Source: Gyrodactylus bullatarudis (lineage: Eukaryota > Platyhelminthes > Monogenea > Gyrodactylidea > Gyrodactylidae). Taken from it: a stretch of DNA of 64,000 nt. A model generated the notes under the pieces. It was not told the origin of the DNA, ran no database searches, and saw only the letters and a list, made by a program, of their open reading frames with translations. Shown in pieces: positions 1 to 14,100 of the stretch. Made by a program: the position numbers and the translations under genes. Position 1 is the first letter of the stretch. Each line of letters begins with the position of its first letter. The stretch lies in the NCBI GenBank assembly GCA_012064415.1, contig SSNU01000279.1:1-64000 (forward strand), read 5' to 3'.

Positions 1-2109
1 TTATGAATAAGTAGATTTATTTAAAGAAAAAGAGAAATAAATTTTCTTCATTTTGATGTATAATTTGTTATTCTAAAGCGAATTTTTGATTATGTAATTT
101 TTGATCAAAGTTGGAATCTCATAACATATGATGCAACCTAATACATTGCAAAGATGTATTTTGTAAATTTTGTTAGATTGTAAAAATTCAGTTTTGTTGA
201 AAAATTTCCTCCAGAAGAAAATACAGGTTGATATGAATATAAGATGAAACAGTATAGAATTTTCTAAGATTAATAAATCAAAATGATGCCGGGAGGATTA
301 AAGAATAAATATTTCTCACACTTACAATTGTCTAGATAACTAGCCGCTATGTGAATTTGAAAAAAAATCTTAATCTAGTGTCACGGCGCATTATTCCTAA
401 TCGCAATAAATTGTGCTTAAATTTATTTATTAAATAAAAATATTAATAAAGTTAGTTTTTGTGAATGATCAATAGCAATTTCTAGCCTAATCAAATTCTA
501 CCTTTTAATACATGAGAAAATTTTGTAAAAGACATTGGAAATCAGACCAGAAATCAATGCAATTCTATGAGTTGATATAAAGCTGAGAATTTCATTTTTT
601 TTTAATTCTCAATATTTTTCTCCGAATAGTCAGGATTTCATAATGAAATAAGAACTTGAGTTGATGAAATAAAAATATTTCTGAAAAAAATTTAGACCGT
701 TTTTCGAATTACAAAAGCGCATCTAATTTCCACTTTTTCAGTTTTCGAACCCAAAGTTTTTATTAATTATGAAGACCCGAAGCAATTAAATTGTGATATG
801 AGATGAAAACTAGACAAAGAATTTGAATTCGCCTGAGAATGTTCAAAGTGGGAAATTAAACCATTTGAAATTTACGATCATCACGAAGGAAAATGATCCA
901 AAACTTGAGAAGATTAATTTTTTCTTGAAAATTGTGAGTTTCTCTAAACCTGTATGGCCAAATTCGAATTCTTTGTCTAATGTCAGCATTTAACTGCTCT
1001 ACATCTTCCAAATCAATAAAATTTTCAATTTTGCGCATTTTTTTCCTGACTACAATTATTAAGTTTTTTGTAAAAATTGTAAAATTTTTCATGTCAAATT
1101 ACATACTGTAATATAATATAACTGCATACTGAAAGAATCAAAAGAAAGTATGCTTGAAGATTCAAAGAATAAAATATTTAAATTAATTTTCCTCATCATC
1201 TTGTGTTTATGTCTAGTAATGAAACTCTCTTTTTCGGATGGATACTCAAAACAATTCTATGTGAGAAAAAAAAAGGATTAACTGAAGCAAAAATTTACAT
1301 CATTAGGTTTTGTTTAGATCCATTCAAACATGAAAAAAATTCCACTTTCAAAGCTTTTTGTTTCATCTTAACTTGGAGAAAATAAAACCTGTAATTTCAG
1401 GGAGGGAATTGAAATAACCAGACAATTGTTTTCATCATCAAAATAATTGAATCAAGTCTGTGACCTGTTATAACCCCCCCTTCGCTTCTTCACTTGTCCG
1501 GAATTTGATTCATTCTTTAATGAAAAGTTCAAGTTAATTCTCTACAAGGTTAACCTTGTACTGTTTCTCCATTATCTTATAGAGAAAATTATTCTTTAAT
1601 GCAAATTTATGAAAATGCAATGGGGTTATGAATCATTGCGTAAATAAAAGAAAAGGAAGAAGGAAATTTTCTTACAGTAGATATCCTCATTGAAATTGGC
1701 ATCCTGATGTTCTATGATGCATAGATAGTAATATTATCGATCCTTATTTTTCTACACTATACATTTAAAGTGAAGAAAAATTCATCTTTAATTAATTTTG
1801 AGCTTTGTTTTGCCTTAGTCGATGACGTTTCATAAGTCCCTAAGGGTTTACTCATTACTGGTTTTTGTTAACAACTGTGGATTGAATCTGAGTAACTTTA
1901 CAACAACAAAATGTTTTTTATTTTTTCTAATTTACCCGGAAATTAGCAAGCTTCTGCATGAAATGTTGATGAATGAATGGTAAGATTACACCCTCAATAT
2001 ATTCTGGTTAGAAATGACTACAAATTTTCTTTCTTTATCCAGCATTGATTTCTCAGATATTTAGATAAATTTCTTGATGAATTTACTTTTTGTATTTTTC
2101 TTTCTCTAG
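1..2109. other. Upstream intron of the ankyrin gene, no exon seen
   Basis: No open frame here joins in phase to the first ankyrin exon at 2110, so the stretch is read as part of an intron whose upstream exon lies outside the window. It carries one copy of the dispersed AT-rich motif ending CTCCGAATAGTCAGG (about 612-633). Nothing else is supportable. Confidence 0.5.
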
Positions 2110-5100
2110 AATGGATTTACTCCTCTACACATTGCCTGTAAGAAGAATCGACTTAGAATTGCTGAATTACTCTTGAAGAGTGGATGTATTGTTGAGGCGA
2201 CAACCGAAGTAAGCTTATTGATATAAATTATACACTTATCTAGATTAAAATAATAATTATTATTTATTTGACAGATTTCAATTTTCTTTTTATAATTTAA
2301 TCAATAATCGAAGTGTATTGTATTTTATAAGATTGGACTCATTTCTTCTTGTCTTCAATCTTGTCTGACCTTAATCTTATGCATTAAGTTTGGCTTTGAA
2401 CGTGATTTTCTGACACATAGACCATAAAATTTGATTATCTACATCCTTTTTACAAAACTTGCTCAATTTATCAAAAAATTCATGAAGCTATTTTTTGAAT
2501 TTGTTAAAAATTTGATTATAAATTTTCGTATGTACCCTAGATGACTGAATTGTAAACGGAACATTAAATCATAAAGCAAAAAGAAATGTAATCATATCGT
2601 AAAGACTAAAATACTAAAATTTAGGCACGAAATAGACAATAGAAATGCTTTTAAATATGAGTTAAATAGTAAAATCAGTCGAGCAATAACGGAACTATTT
2701 TTCACTATGTTAGATTTTCCCACTTCTTTTTTGCCATCAAAAAGTATAGCTACTGAGTACAAAATATTCTTCATTTCCTTTGATTTTAGACTGGTCTAAC
2801 TCCCCTCCACGTGGCTGCATTTATGGGCCATGTAAGTATTGTCATATTACTCATACAACATGGAGCCAACTCGAATTCGCCAACTATTCGTCACGAGGCG
2901 CCAATTCACCTAGCCACTCGAGCAGGACAAGAGGATATCGTACGACTCTTACTTAGGAATGGAGCTGATGTTAACGCCAGAGCTAGAGTGAGTAATCTCG
3001 GCTAAATGCTGGAGTCAGTTTTAATCATCTCTTTAATTCTGTGATGTTTTTTTACATTGTAATCTTTTCAAAATTATGCTTAAAAACTGATATATATATT
3101 TTCCAGGGGAACATATGCCCATTACATATAGCAGCCAAAAGTGGTCATGCTGATATAATTAGTCTTCTTGTGCAACATGGAGCCGATATTAAAGCGCAAG
3201 CTGGAGATTCTTACTCACCCCTACATTTGGCATCTATGGAAGATCACGTTGAAGCTGTTCGAACTTTATTAGACAATGGGTCTCCTGTTGATCTTACTAC
3301 CAAAGTAAGCCTAAATTATAAATGAAAAGTGATTAGTTTTAAAATATCATAAATTAAATTTGAAATTTTTTCATCTGAAAATCATATTCGACACTCAAAA
3401 TATGTTATGAAATCGAAAAATATTTACTGCTCATTTATGTGTTGAGAAATCAGTTACCAATGAACTCTGAGGCTAGAATTCTAGAAAGTTAAAATTTAAA
3501 CTTCACTTTTGGTCTAGTAGTCAGTAAACTCAAAGAAGAAAAGAAAATAATGATCCTTTAGTTCGATGGTTACTTTTAGATTTGACGTATTGGCTAAGAG
3601 TATTTTCATGCTTCTTGTCCAATATATAAGAGAAAATACAGATATACACTTTCTTTTCTCTGTAGAATCATGGGATTTAGATTTCTATATAGCATAACTG
3701 TGTAATAAAATAGGCTTAATATTATATTATTAAACTGGATCGAATTTCTTTACTAGAGATCTATATAAAAATTCCCTTGTAGAAAAAGACCTGGATTATG
3801 TTATGTTTATGTTTTGCTACAGTGCATTTTCAACATCAATTAAAATCCTCAAAATATTGATGTGTATCATAATTATATATTTATGATACGGTCGTGGAAA
3901 TGCATTCTACTGAATTGAAAAAATAAGAAATATTTAATTCTCAATATCGTTCTAAAGACGTCTACATACGCGACTGGGATTTAACTTTGTTTTAGAATTG
4001 AAATTTTTTTAATTTTGTAAACTATAGGAGTGATAAGACCTACTTAAAGATGAATTCTGATAAATAAATGAAGGTTGGAATTTATAAAATTCCCAAGTCT
4101 TTTTATATTTACGACCATAGACATGTAATGAATCTGAAAGGTATACTGAAGAGTCTCAATAAAGACGAAACCCGTCTATGCCCTGCCATTCATGTTTGGA
4201 TTGTTTCTTATCTCTAAGGCATGATGTGTAACTTATCCGCATCCAATTAGAGATATTAAAAGTCTTAAGCGTCAAAACCCCTTAAAATTAAATTGAGTAT
4301 CTAAAATACTTCATAAAAAAACAAAAGAATCTGAGCTAAATTAGAGCAGAGATAAATTTTTTAAACTCTCTTTCTTGAAATGAAAGAAAGAATTTAGAAA
4401 AAGTGTACTTTTCATTTGGCTTTTCTTTGTTTTCAAATAAAATTCAGCCAAGAGTTTTACTCTTGAGGATAAACCTAAGGTTAAATGATTCTCGAGCCTA
4501 ACTCCGATTTGAACCATATGTTGAAAGTACATACCGAGTTTTTCATTCTCCATGTCCATCTTTCGCGTGCAATAATGGCTTGTTTCACTTGTTTTTTTAT
4601 GAAATTCTTCTAGGCCAAATCCGTGTCGATAGAACCTGAAGTGAAATAGTACACTAACCAGTTCAATCTAAAAAATATAATCTATTTTTTAATTATTTTC
4701 ACGAATAGTATAATAGACCGGTATTATTTTCCAAAGTATTATTATTATTTTTTCTTCCATTACAGTATCAATAATTAAAATTATTTCAAAAACAGTATAA
4801 TATACCAAAATATATTTTCAGAATTGGTATTAATTTGAAGAAGCGTAACTATAACCAGATCAATTTCGAAAAAAAAGATTTATTCGTTTAAGTCAACAAA
4901 ATTAAACAAATACAGTTTATAGAAATCATAATAAGATTTTCTCGGCTACTTAGCAGGCATTAGACTCCTATTCTATTGACATTGACCATTTAAACGATGT
5001 TTTTTAACAGCTATTAAAAAGAAAACAAACAAGATGTCAAATAAAATGTACTACATTGTTATTTTAATCATGGTCTCATCTAATCTCCCCCTAAAAAATC

Positions 5101-8100
5101 AAAATTTTGTCAAAGGTTAAGATGGGCTTAGACTCTAAGCTATTCATTTTTACGAATCACATGCCTGAAAAAGGTTGTTCCTTTTCATCTTTCATATATA
5201 AATGAATCTAAATGTTTTAAAGTACAATAAATCCTGAAATTTATCTAGTCGGGAAAAATTCGATAAATCTAATTTTCAGAATAGTTGATCTAAATGTGTT
5301 ATCGTGTTCTTCTGGATTTATGAAGATGAACGGTTTTATATGTGCACATGTTTTGGCAGCACTGACTTATAATAATTTGAATATAGAAAACTACCTTCCG
5401 AATTATTATAAGATATCAGAATTGAAAAAAATGTACAGTACTGAATTTAATCTGTGATTTAGATGGTCTGAAATCATCAAATCTGAAACCGAAGTCTGAT
5501 TCACGTAAAAGAGGAAGACCTAAGAAGAAAAGAATTCGTTCAGTAGCCGAGAAAATCTTATTATGATTTCTATAAACTGTATTTGTTTAATTTTGCTGAC
5601 TTTTAAACGAATAAATCTTTTTTTTCGAAATTGATCTGATTATAGTTATGTTTCTTCAAATTAATACTAATTTTGAAAATATATATTGGTATATTATAAT
5701 GTTTTTGAAATAATTTTAATTATTGATACTGTAATGGAAAATAATAAAAAAATGATTACACTATTCGTGAAAATAATTTAAAAAATTGATACTAACATGG
5801 TGAATAACCCTAAAATAAATTTAAAATATTGTTAAAAACCTTGAGTGCCATAGCGAAATACTCAAAGAAGCACACACACACACTTTGAACAAAAAGAAGG
5901 GCCAATCAGTTATTTTTTCATTAATTTTTTTTCTATAAACCTGACATGTAAAAGTTGATGAGTATACCCCAAACATTTTAACATTTGGCATTGCTTTTCT
6001 TTTTGAAATTTTCAGATTGCCTTTTTGGAATATCTTTTTTTAATCTGTAATGATGATTTAAATGTAAAATTAGTTAAACTACTGAAGAAATATTATCTAT
6101 AGCTGTTCTGTACTAAAATATTTTATTTATAAAATTTACAAAAACTAATCAATATTTATACCTACAGTATGATAATTTTCTCTCTTTAAGAGTGGATTCA
6201 CGCCCTTGCATATAACTGCGAAGCATGGTCATTTGAATGCAGCCCGAATTCTCCTCAAAAATGGCAAGGCAAATATAAATGCAGAGGGTAGAAACAATTT
6301 AACGCCTCTCCACTTGGCATGTCATTACGGCAGTGAGGATATGGTTCATGAATTCCTAAAATACAAGGTAAAATATCTCTTTGAGTTATAATTTTTACAT
6401 CCTCTTTTTTCATAAATAATTTCAATCTATGCTTTACGAAATTGACTCTCGTTTTTCCGATTCCTGACATCTTGGTGTGAGAAGACAATCTCCATCAATT
6501 TAAATGGACCTGTTTCTAAAGAACCTGTAATAAGAGTAAACTATGAACCTAGAAAACTTTTATTGGATAAATGTGTCATCAATTATCGATCTAGTGGAAC
6601 TGTATATTCAGATCACCAAATTCAAAATAGTATTTTATAGTTTCATGATTCATTAACATTAAAATAACATTTTCATGGTATTTTTATTACCCATAGATGA
6701 GAACATTACATCCACATGAGTATTCAAGCCTACAAAGTGAAAGCATGAAAAATATCTGTGAAATTATCATTTAATGAATCGTGCATACCTTTATATACGT
6801 AAATACACGAAGAAAAATATATAAAATTGACAGTTCTTTAAATTTTATAAGGGGATATGTGAATTGAATTTGATTGACAATTTAAAAATCTACAATTCAA
6901 TCGAGGTACCTTTTGTATAGTAATTTTTTTTTAAGTTCAAGTTAACCCAATTACTTATTCTAATCAGGATAAAGTTTGGGAACACTTTCTTAAAATTCAC
7001 ATGTAGAGCTTCTGGATAAGAGAACTACTATTACTCTGAATGCATTTAATTCGAATGGAAGTTTGCAAAAGCTGCCTGGATTGAATTAGCTTTGATGATA
7101 AGAATTATAATTAATATAAAGGAATCATAAGATATTACTTTGACTGATTATAACGCGTTTCAGAAGATTAACTGAGTGGTTGATGAAGTATTTTCTGAGC
7201 CTGGAATGAATAATAAAACCTCTTACAGACGTTTCTGAGATGAGACGCTTGTAATCTGAGTCGTCCTGACTTTTATCGAAAATCTTTAGTATTTCTATTG
7301 GTCCAAATTTCAAAACCAATTTAATTACGATTACGTCTAGATGAGGCGTAAGAAAATGGTATTATTTCAATTAAGAATTTTTCATTGAAAATTTCAGACC
7401 CCATCATCTTCCTTTTCATACTTGTACTGGAATAATAATTTTTCAAACCTAGCGTTATTGGACTTGTTATTGATTGAACATCATCCTTTGCCTTTCCTTA
7501 GACATTGTTTAACATTCCTTGATGACTAGTCATGTTTTTATTTTTCCATAGAAAATGTCAATGAATTATATAGATGAATTCCCTATCTCTTTTACACACC
7601 TTGTAGTACACAGATGACCTTTTGTTGTTGTTTTCTTCAACTCATCAAATATGAATCACAAACTGACAAGAATCATTATGCTGTTTTCTAAATAGTAAAG
7701 CTAATTGATATAAAGTTGGAGATCTATGATTTTTACAGAAATCTCGATATTTTCATCCAAAGTTCGAATATCTTAAAGATTTTTTTCAATCTTACTCATG
7801 TTGACCAGTTTTACCAGTTGAAGAAAAAAATTCTGAAAAAAATTATTTTTATGAAAAATATGGGCATTTTCAAATTCCCATTTGGCGCCAAAAAAATACG
7901 GTCATTTTTCAAATTTGAGGCCAAAATCCCATTTTTTCGAACTGCGAACCGAAAATTTTTATTGATTTGAGAGTTGGAGTTCGATCAAAAGAGTTATTTC
8001 AAGATCAGGATTAGATAAGAGGCCTCAAATTTGACCGTATTTTTCATAAAAATATTTTTTTTTCAGAATCTTTTTCTTCCCCTGGTAAAAGTGGGCAACA

Positions 8101-11100
8101 TGGGTAGGATTCCAAAAAATCTTTAAGATATTCAAATTTTTGATGAAAAAATCGAGATTTCTGTAAAAATCATATATTCCCAACTTCATATCAACCCACT
8201 TTAGTATTATAAAACTAATAAGTAGTCTGAATCTTTTATTAAACATAACATTGCCGATCAGAAACTCTTCTTTAAGATATATTGAATTGAAGATTCATTT
8301 TAATTCATTTCATTTCAGCCGAACATTGATTGTTGTGCCAAGAATGGTTATACCCCACTCCATATCAGTTCTAGTAAAGGGCATTTTGACATTGTCTGTT
8401 CCCTGCTCAAGGCCAAGGCTGATGCTAGTAAATTGTCAATCAATCATTGCATTCCTTTACACTTGTGCGCTATGGAGGGTAATCCAGAAGTGGCTAGATT
8501 ACTTCTAACCATGGGAAAATGTGATCCTAATGCAAAAACAAAGGTTTGTACTTTTCATTTTCCTGTGTAATCAGTTTCTATTTTTATTACTTTATTGTAT
8601 AATATAGCATTGAAATATCTCTTCTTTTAAATCAGTTTTGTTTATTTATTAGAGGAATAAAAAATTATTATTTTTCCTCAATCAATAATTCGAGCCATTC
8701 CTCAGTACTTTATTTGAAAAATGAGAGCTTCTGTCACAAATTTTTTTGCTTTGGACTCAAATTTTAAAAATGAATCTCATATTTTGAAGAAAATTATTAT
8801 TTTATTGAAAATATGATAACTAATACGTTCTTTATTTGTGAGAATCCTTTGATCTTATTTACAAAGAGGGAAAACCAAAGGAATTGAAATCAAAGATTTT
8901 TTACATTAACGGATCACTTTGAAGATTCATTAGGATTAATTATAAAATCTAGAGACCGAATTTAATTAATGATTTCCTTTCTAGGTGTCTTTGACAATTC
9001 CTTTAACCATCGAATGTTGGATCAATCGTCATGTTTCTACTTTATGAAAATTAATTAGTCTACTCTTTTCTAAACCCTATTTACTTTTGAAATTAATTTT
9101 AATCTTCAAATTTTAAATCTATTCCTAGATAGGAGTTATATTAACTCATACATTTTGATTTCAGAATGGTCTAACTCCCATGCATCTAGCAGCACAAGAA
9201 GATAAAGTTCAAGTAGCCATTGTCCTGAAGGAATTCGGGGCTCACCTCGATGACCAGACAAAGGCAGGCTATACTCCTCTTCATACAGCTTGTCATTTTG
9301 GCCAGGTAAGGATTTCGTTTCGAATTTTCTAAGTAAAGATTATAATGTAATTTCTCTATTAAATATAGACATTTTAAATGCCTAGGGGGATTAAATGTTG
9401 GCCTCGATTTATTCAAAAGGAAAAATTGGAGCTGTTACATTTTCTTATCCTTTAAAGAAATCTTTGAGATAAAAGCAAAAAAAGAGTCATTTTCTCTTCT
9501 TTTTCTTTTTGAAAAATCACAAAAAGTAACTGAATAAATAATTCGTCAAGAGGAATAGAGGTGGAGAAAGTTTTATTTCCCCAATATCAAAGAACAAAAC
9601 AAGAAGATTCAAAATACTTTTCATCACTATATACTGTATTTCCATTATTTTGTCCTTAAGAAATTATTCATTCCTCCTATAGAAAGGAGAGATGCAGATT
9701 CGAATGGGAAAATAATCGATTGCTCAATGCAATATTTCCATTTTAACTTATTGAACGAGACTAACTTATTGAACTATATATCCACTAGTACATTTGTGGA
9801 ATCCTCTGATTGGTTGGTCAGATTCACCTTTTGAGTTGATGTTGACGAGGAGAGGTAGGGACTGAAATTAAAATTATCGACAATAATTCCTTTTGCCGAC
9901 ATATATCAGGTTTAAACTTCGTGATGAAGTGCGATTCCGCTTTGTTTGATAGACTTGGGATCACCAAAAAACGTTTATCTATAGTTGGAAAGCTTTATTC
10001 ATTATGGGTTTAGAATCATGCTTGAAAAGCATTCAAAATTGCAAATAATGTTGAAAAATAGTGAAATTTTTAGATAAATTGATAAATTCAATATTTATTT
10101 ATTTTTCAACATGAAATGTTTAAATTTCTGGGGCAGATCTAGAGCTAAATTTATCGTTCTTTTCCCAGCTGTATCCTTTTGGGTTAATTTCATTTCTGGT
10201 CTCAAAACTATCAAACTTTATCCAAAGGTATCTTTTCACAAAATTTCAGTTTACTTAACTCTGATTGTTTCACTTGATGACAATTTTGCATTTCAGGTTA
10301 ACATGGTCAAATTTCTCACAGAATCAGGTGCTTCAATGAACCAAAAGACACACTTGGATTCGAATGCATTGCACTTGGCGGCTCAACAAGGTCACTCACA
10401 GATTGTCTACATGATTCTTGATTCCGGATGTGATCCCAATGTTAGAAATAAGGTATTTATTAATCTAAATATACTGAAACTACTCGCAAGTAAACACAAT
10501 TATTTTCTAAATAGTATAATTGGACACCAGCTCATATAGCTAAGAAACAACATTACCTCAATATTTATGAAGTGCTCCGAGAAATTACTACAATTGTTGA
10601 AGATTGGGATCATGAAATTAATGCAATGATGGAGCAAATCAAACTATTACATCAAGTACGTAAATTTTAACGATAAAAGACACACAGTGTTTTTAGATAT
10701 ACTAACTGTATAACTGCTTGTACAACTATATGTTCAACTAATCTTTAATTCAACTAATTTTAGGGTCAAGCAATCGAAGGATCCCAAAAGAATAGTGAAA
10801 TCAGTTTAGATTACAAAAATCGTTTTCATACAGGAGTTGAATTTGAGAGGCCTGACCTTATAGCAGATAATCCAATAACGGATACAGAAGAAGAAATTCG
10901 TAAGTAATCTAAGATGAAAATATTTTTATAAAATCTGTGTTTATACTTTCAAGTAGTAATCGAGTTTTATTTTCTGAATAGAAAATCAAGACTTCACAAT
11001 ACTCCCTGCTAGTCCAATGTTCTCGCGGGTCTCAAAGAATCTTGAAACAGCCACACACATTCAACAAAATATTCTCGAAGACATTACCATTTCCTCGAAT

Positions 11101-14100
11101 AATCTTCACAGTGCAACATCTGAACAAATTGGTACCAAGTACATTAACAATAAGGAAAACTTGAATTGCTCCGAATTCGAAGATTTGATCTTTTCAACAA
11201 CATCCTCGTCACACAAAAAGGATCAAAAGAAGTTAATTCCTACAGATTTCGATGGGAAAGTGGACAAGAGGAAAATGGACGATAAAAAGTCTATTGTCTC
11301 AGGTATTATTTTTTCCAATCGATCATCACTCAATTAATTCGATAATAAAGATAAACAAGAATTTACTGCTTGCAATACTAACAGAACGAGTCTTCTTTAC
11401 ACTAAATAGCAGGGTAATACTAGATATTTTTTTCCCGAACAACTTTCCAGGCGATTTACTAATTTTAAAGCTTTTACGCAGAAAAGAAGATTTTCATAAA
11501 TTAAAATTTTTCTTGTTCTGATACCCATAAATTCCATTTTCTCAAAATTATTTAGAATGCATTAAAATTTTCAGATAATGATCAGGAAATATAGCGAAGG
11601 GATTATAAATAACTTTCAAGATAATTCACATCCAAAAAGTAATGCAGATTGCTTAAAAAAGGGAATTTTATCAATTATCATAGTAAAATTCATTCAAATT
11701 TTGTATTTTTCAAATGAGATTTTGGAACTCAGAACAAAACTTTAAATATCTAATTCAAAAGGATATTTTTTTCTCAAAGTTTAATTCTCTATAGAATGAG
11801 AAAATAGCCGAAAAATTTGTATGATCATACTGAATAGTGATATGAAGATGAGAATTTAGTATTTGGCCAAAATTAGGCCATATTCTGAATTTCCACTTTA
11901 TCGGTTTTTGAGTTCAAAATTTTTATTGATTTCAACAAAGGAGATGTTTGAGATCATTATTGGACAAATTATTCGAATCTGGTCGCCGAAGTTCATAGAT
12001 ACTCAACCTTTTCAAGAAATAAGTTTTAGGTTTTGAGTATTTTTTCTTCAGTGTTCGATTTTAGTGAATTCTCATCTTCTTTTCAAATAGCTTTACGTAA
12101 TACTTTTTCAGTAAACTTCTTGCTCATATAGGGAATTAAAGCCATTCTTTTAGATCTTCTTCTAAGGTTCTTTCATTTAATATGTTTCCTGTCTCACCTC
12201 CGAAAAGTGAATTTTCTCAACCGAATTAGGGATGATAAAAAATCCAAAGAATTCAGAATTAGTTGAATGTCTCCTAAATTGAACTTTTTATTCAATTATA
12301 GTAGTTTAATATTTTTTCAAAGGTGAAGATAGCATTCATGAGAGTTGCTTCATTGGCAGTCAAGTTGGTGTTAATGCAGCAGGAAACTATAAAAATTTGG
12401 TGAGTATTTTTGCAAAATTTTAATCTTTCTGAAACGATTTTTCTCAAAATTGTACCCATATGATTTGAATATTCAAGATTGAATTCATCTCTTGAAATGA
12501 AAATTTTCGACATTTTCATAGGCTAAAAATGGTCATTTTCTGGGCCAATAACTCTTAAACTAAAGGTTTTTTCTCGAAAAAATTGCATATTCGTTATCAG
12601 CGTATTCTTAAACCATACAAAATATTCAAACTTAGCAATGACTCTTGAAAAAAGACTCTCTCGGTCTTTCTAAGGGTTAAAAGTTAGTCCGTTTTCAGAG
12701 CAGAAAGTAATCCTTTGAATAAGGCGCAGATATATCAGTCGTTAATAAAAATTCTCTGAACATGAAGAAATTTTCTTAATTAGTCCAGTTTATTAATTTC
12801 TCACTATTAATGCCCATATAGAAAATATTCAAGTTACTCATGAGGAAGGTTAGTTTCAGATAAATAATGAGTGTGTCTATTTAAAAATTAATAAATAAAT
12901 TTGATTCTTAAAATCTGTTGCTATGCTATTGCTATGATAAAAAATGAAATTATTATTATTTTCAAATCAAAAAAAACGTAAATTGTCATGAGAAAATAAA
13001 AATTTTAATAAAAAATATTTTTCTTTCCCATCTATCTTGCTTAATAAATAAATCTAATTTTCACTTTTCTTCAAAAAAACAAGATGTTAAAGAAAGATTT
13101 TACATATCGTGAGATATCCTCATCGTGTGATGTTAACAATTCTCTTCCCTATCATGACACTGACTTGAAGAGTAATCATTCACAGATTAATTGGAATCTT
13201 ATTGCTGATAATGTTCCCATAGAGAGAAATCCAATCACTTCCGGGTAAGTAACTCTTACACTATTTGTACAGTAAAAATATTATTGCATCTTTAATTTGA
13301 CTAATACACTTTGATAAATGAACCAATCAGATTTCAATATTTTAAATTAACCAATCAGATTAATGTTGATTAAATTTTATAATAATAAAATAAATGCTTG
13401 AATTTATTAGTTGATCAAAACTCTCTGGGATCTTGAATAAACCATGGGCATAGTAAAGGCCGATAGTGAGGATAGATCCCTCTGCTCTTATTTAAATTCT
13501 GATAATCTCTCTAAAAGTATTAATTTAGACAATAGAAGCTTCGGCAATGGGTAATATTTTAATCATTTAGATTTTATTTCTTTTTCAGTTTTCTAGTATC
13601 ATTCCTAGTTGATGCACGTGGGGGTTCCATGAAAGGAAGTCGTCACAATGGTCTCCGTCTATTGGTTCCACCCTCAGCTGTATCAGCCCCGACAAGAATA
13701 ACCTGTCGTATGCTACGACCAGAGAGAACAGCTAAGCCTCCTTTGATGAATGATGGTGAAGGCTTAGCTTGTCGCATTTTAGAGCTTGGCCCATATCCCT
13801 GTGTATTTCATAAGCCAATTCTATTAGAGGTTCCTCATTTTGCTTCATTACAAGGACGCCAGCGTGAATTGGTCATCTTAAGAAGTGAAAATGGTGAAAC
13901 CTGGAAGGAACACTCACTCGAAGCTAACGATCATACAATAAAGTCTGCTCTTGGCTTTTCATTTGGTGAGTAATTTTGCTTCTATCAATATAACTCAAGA
14001 GAAACTAATAATAATAACAATACATGATGGTAGGTGGGTGAGTCTAATGAGAAATATCTTGAGTCATCTCCTCCTACAACTCAAATACAACAAGCAGTTT

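Noticed and set aside
1941..1973. 33 nt mini-exon with AG and GTAAGA borders before the first ankyrin exon
   Set aside because: In the phase required by the next exon it contains TGA, and its peptide is not an ankyrin repeat.
10111..10296. Upstream extension of the ankyrin exon at 10297 to an ATG at 10111
   Set aside because: The acceptor TTTGCATTTCAG at 10296 and the ankyrin alignment show the sequence before it is intron.
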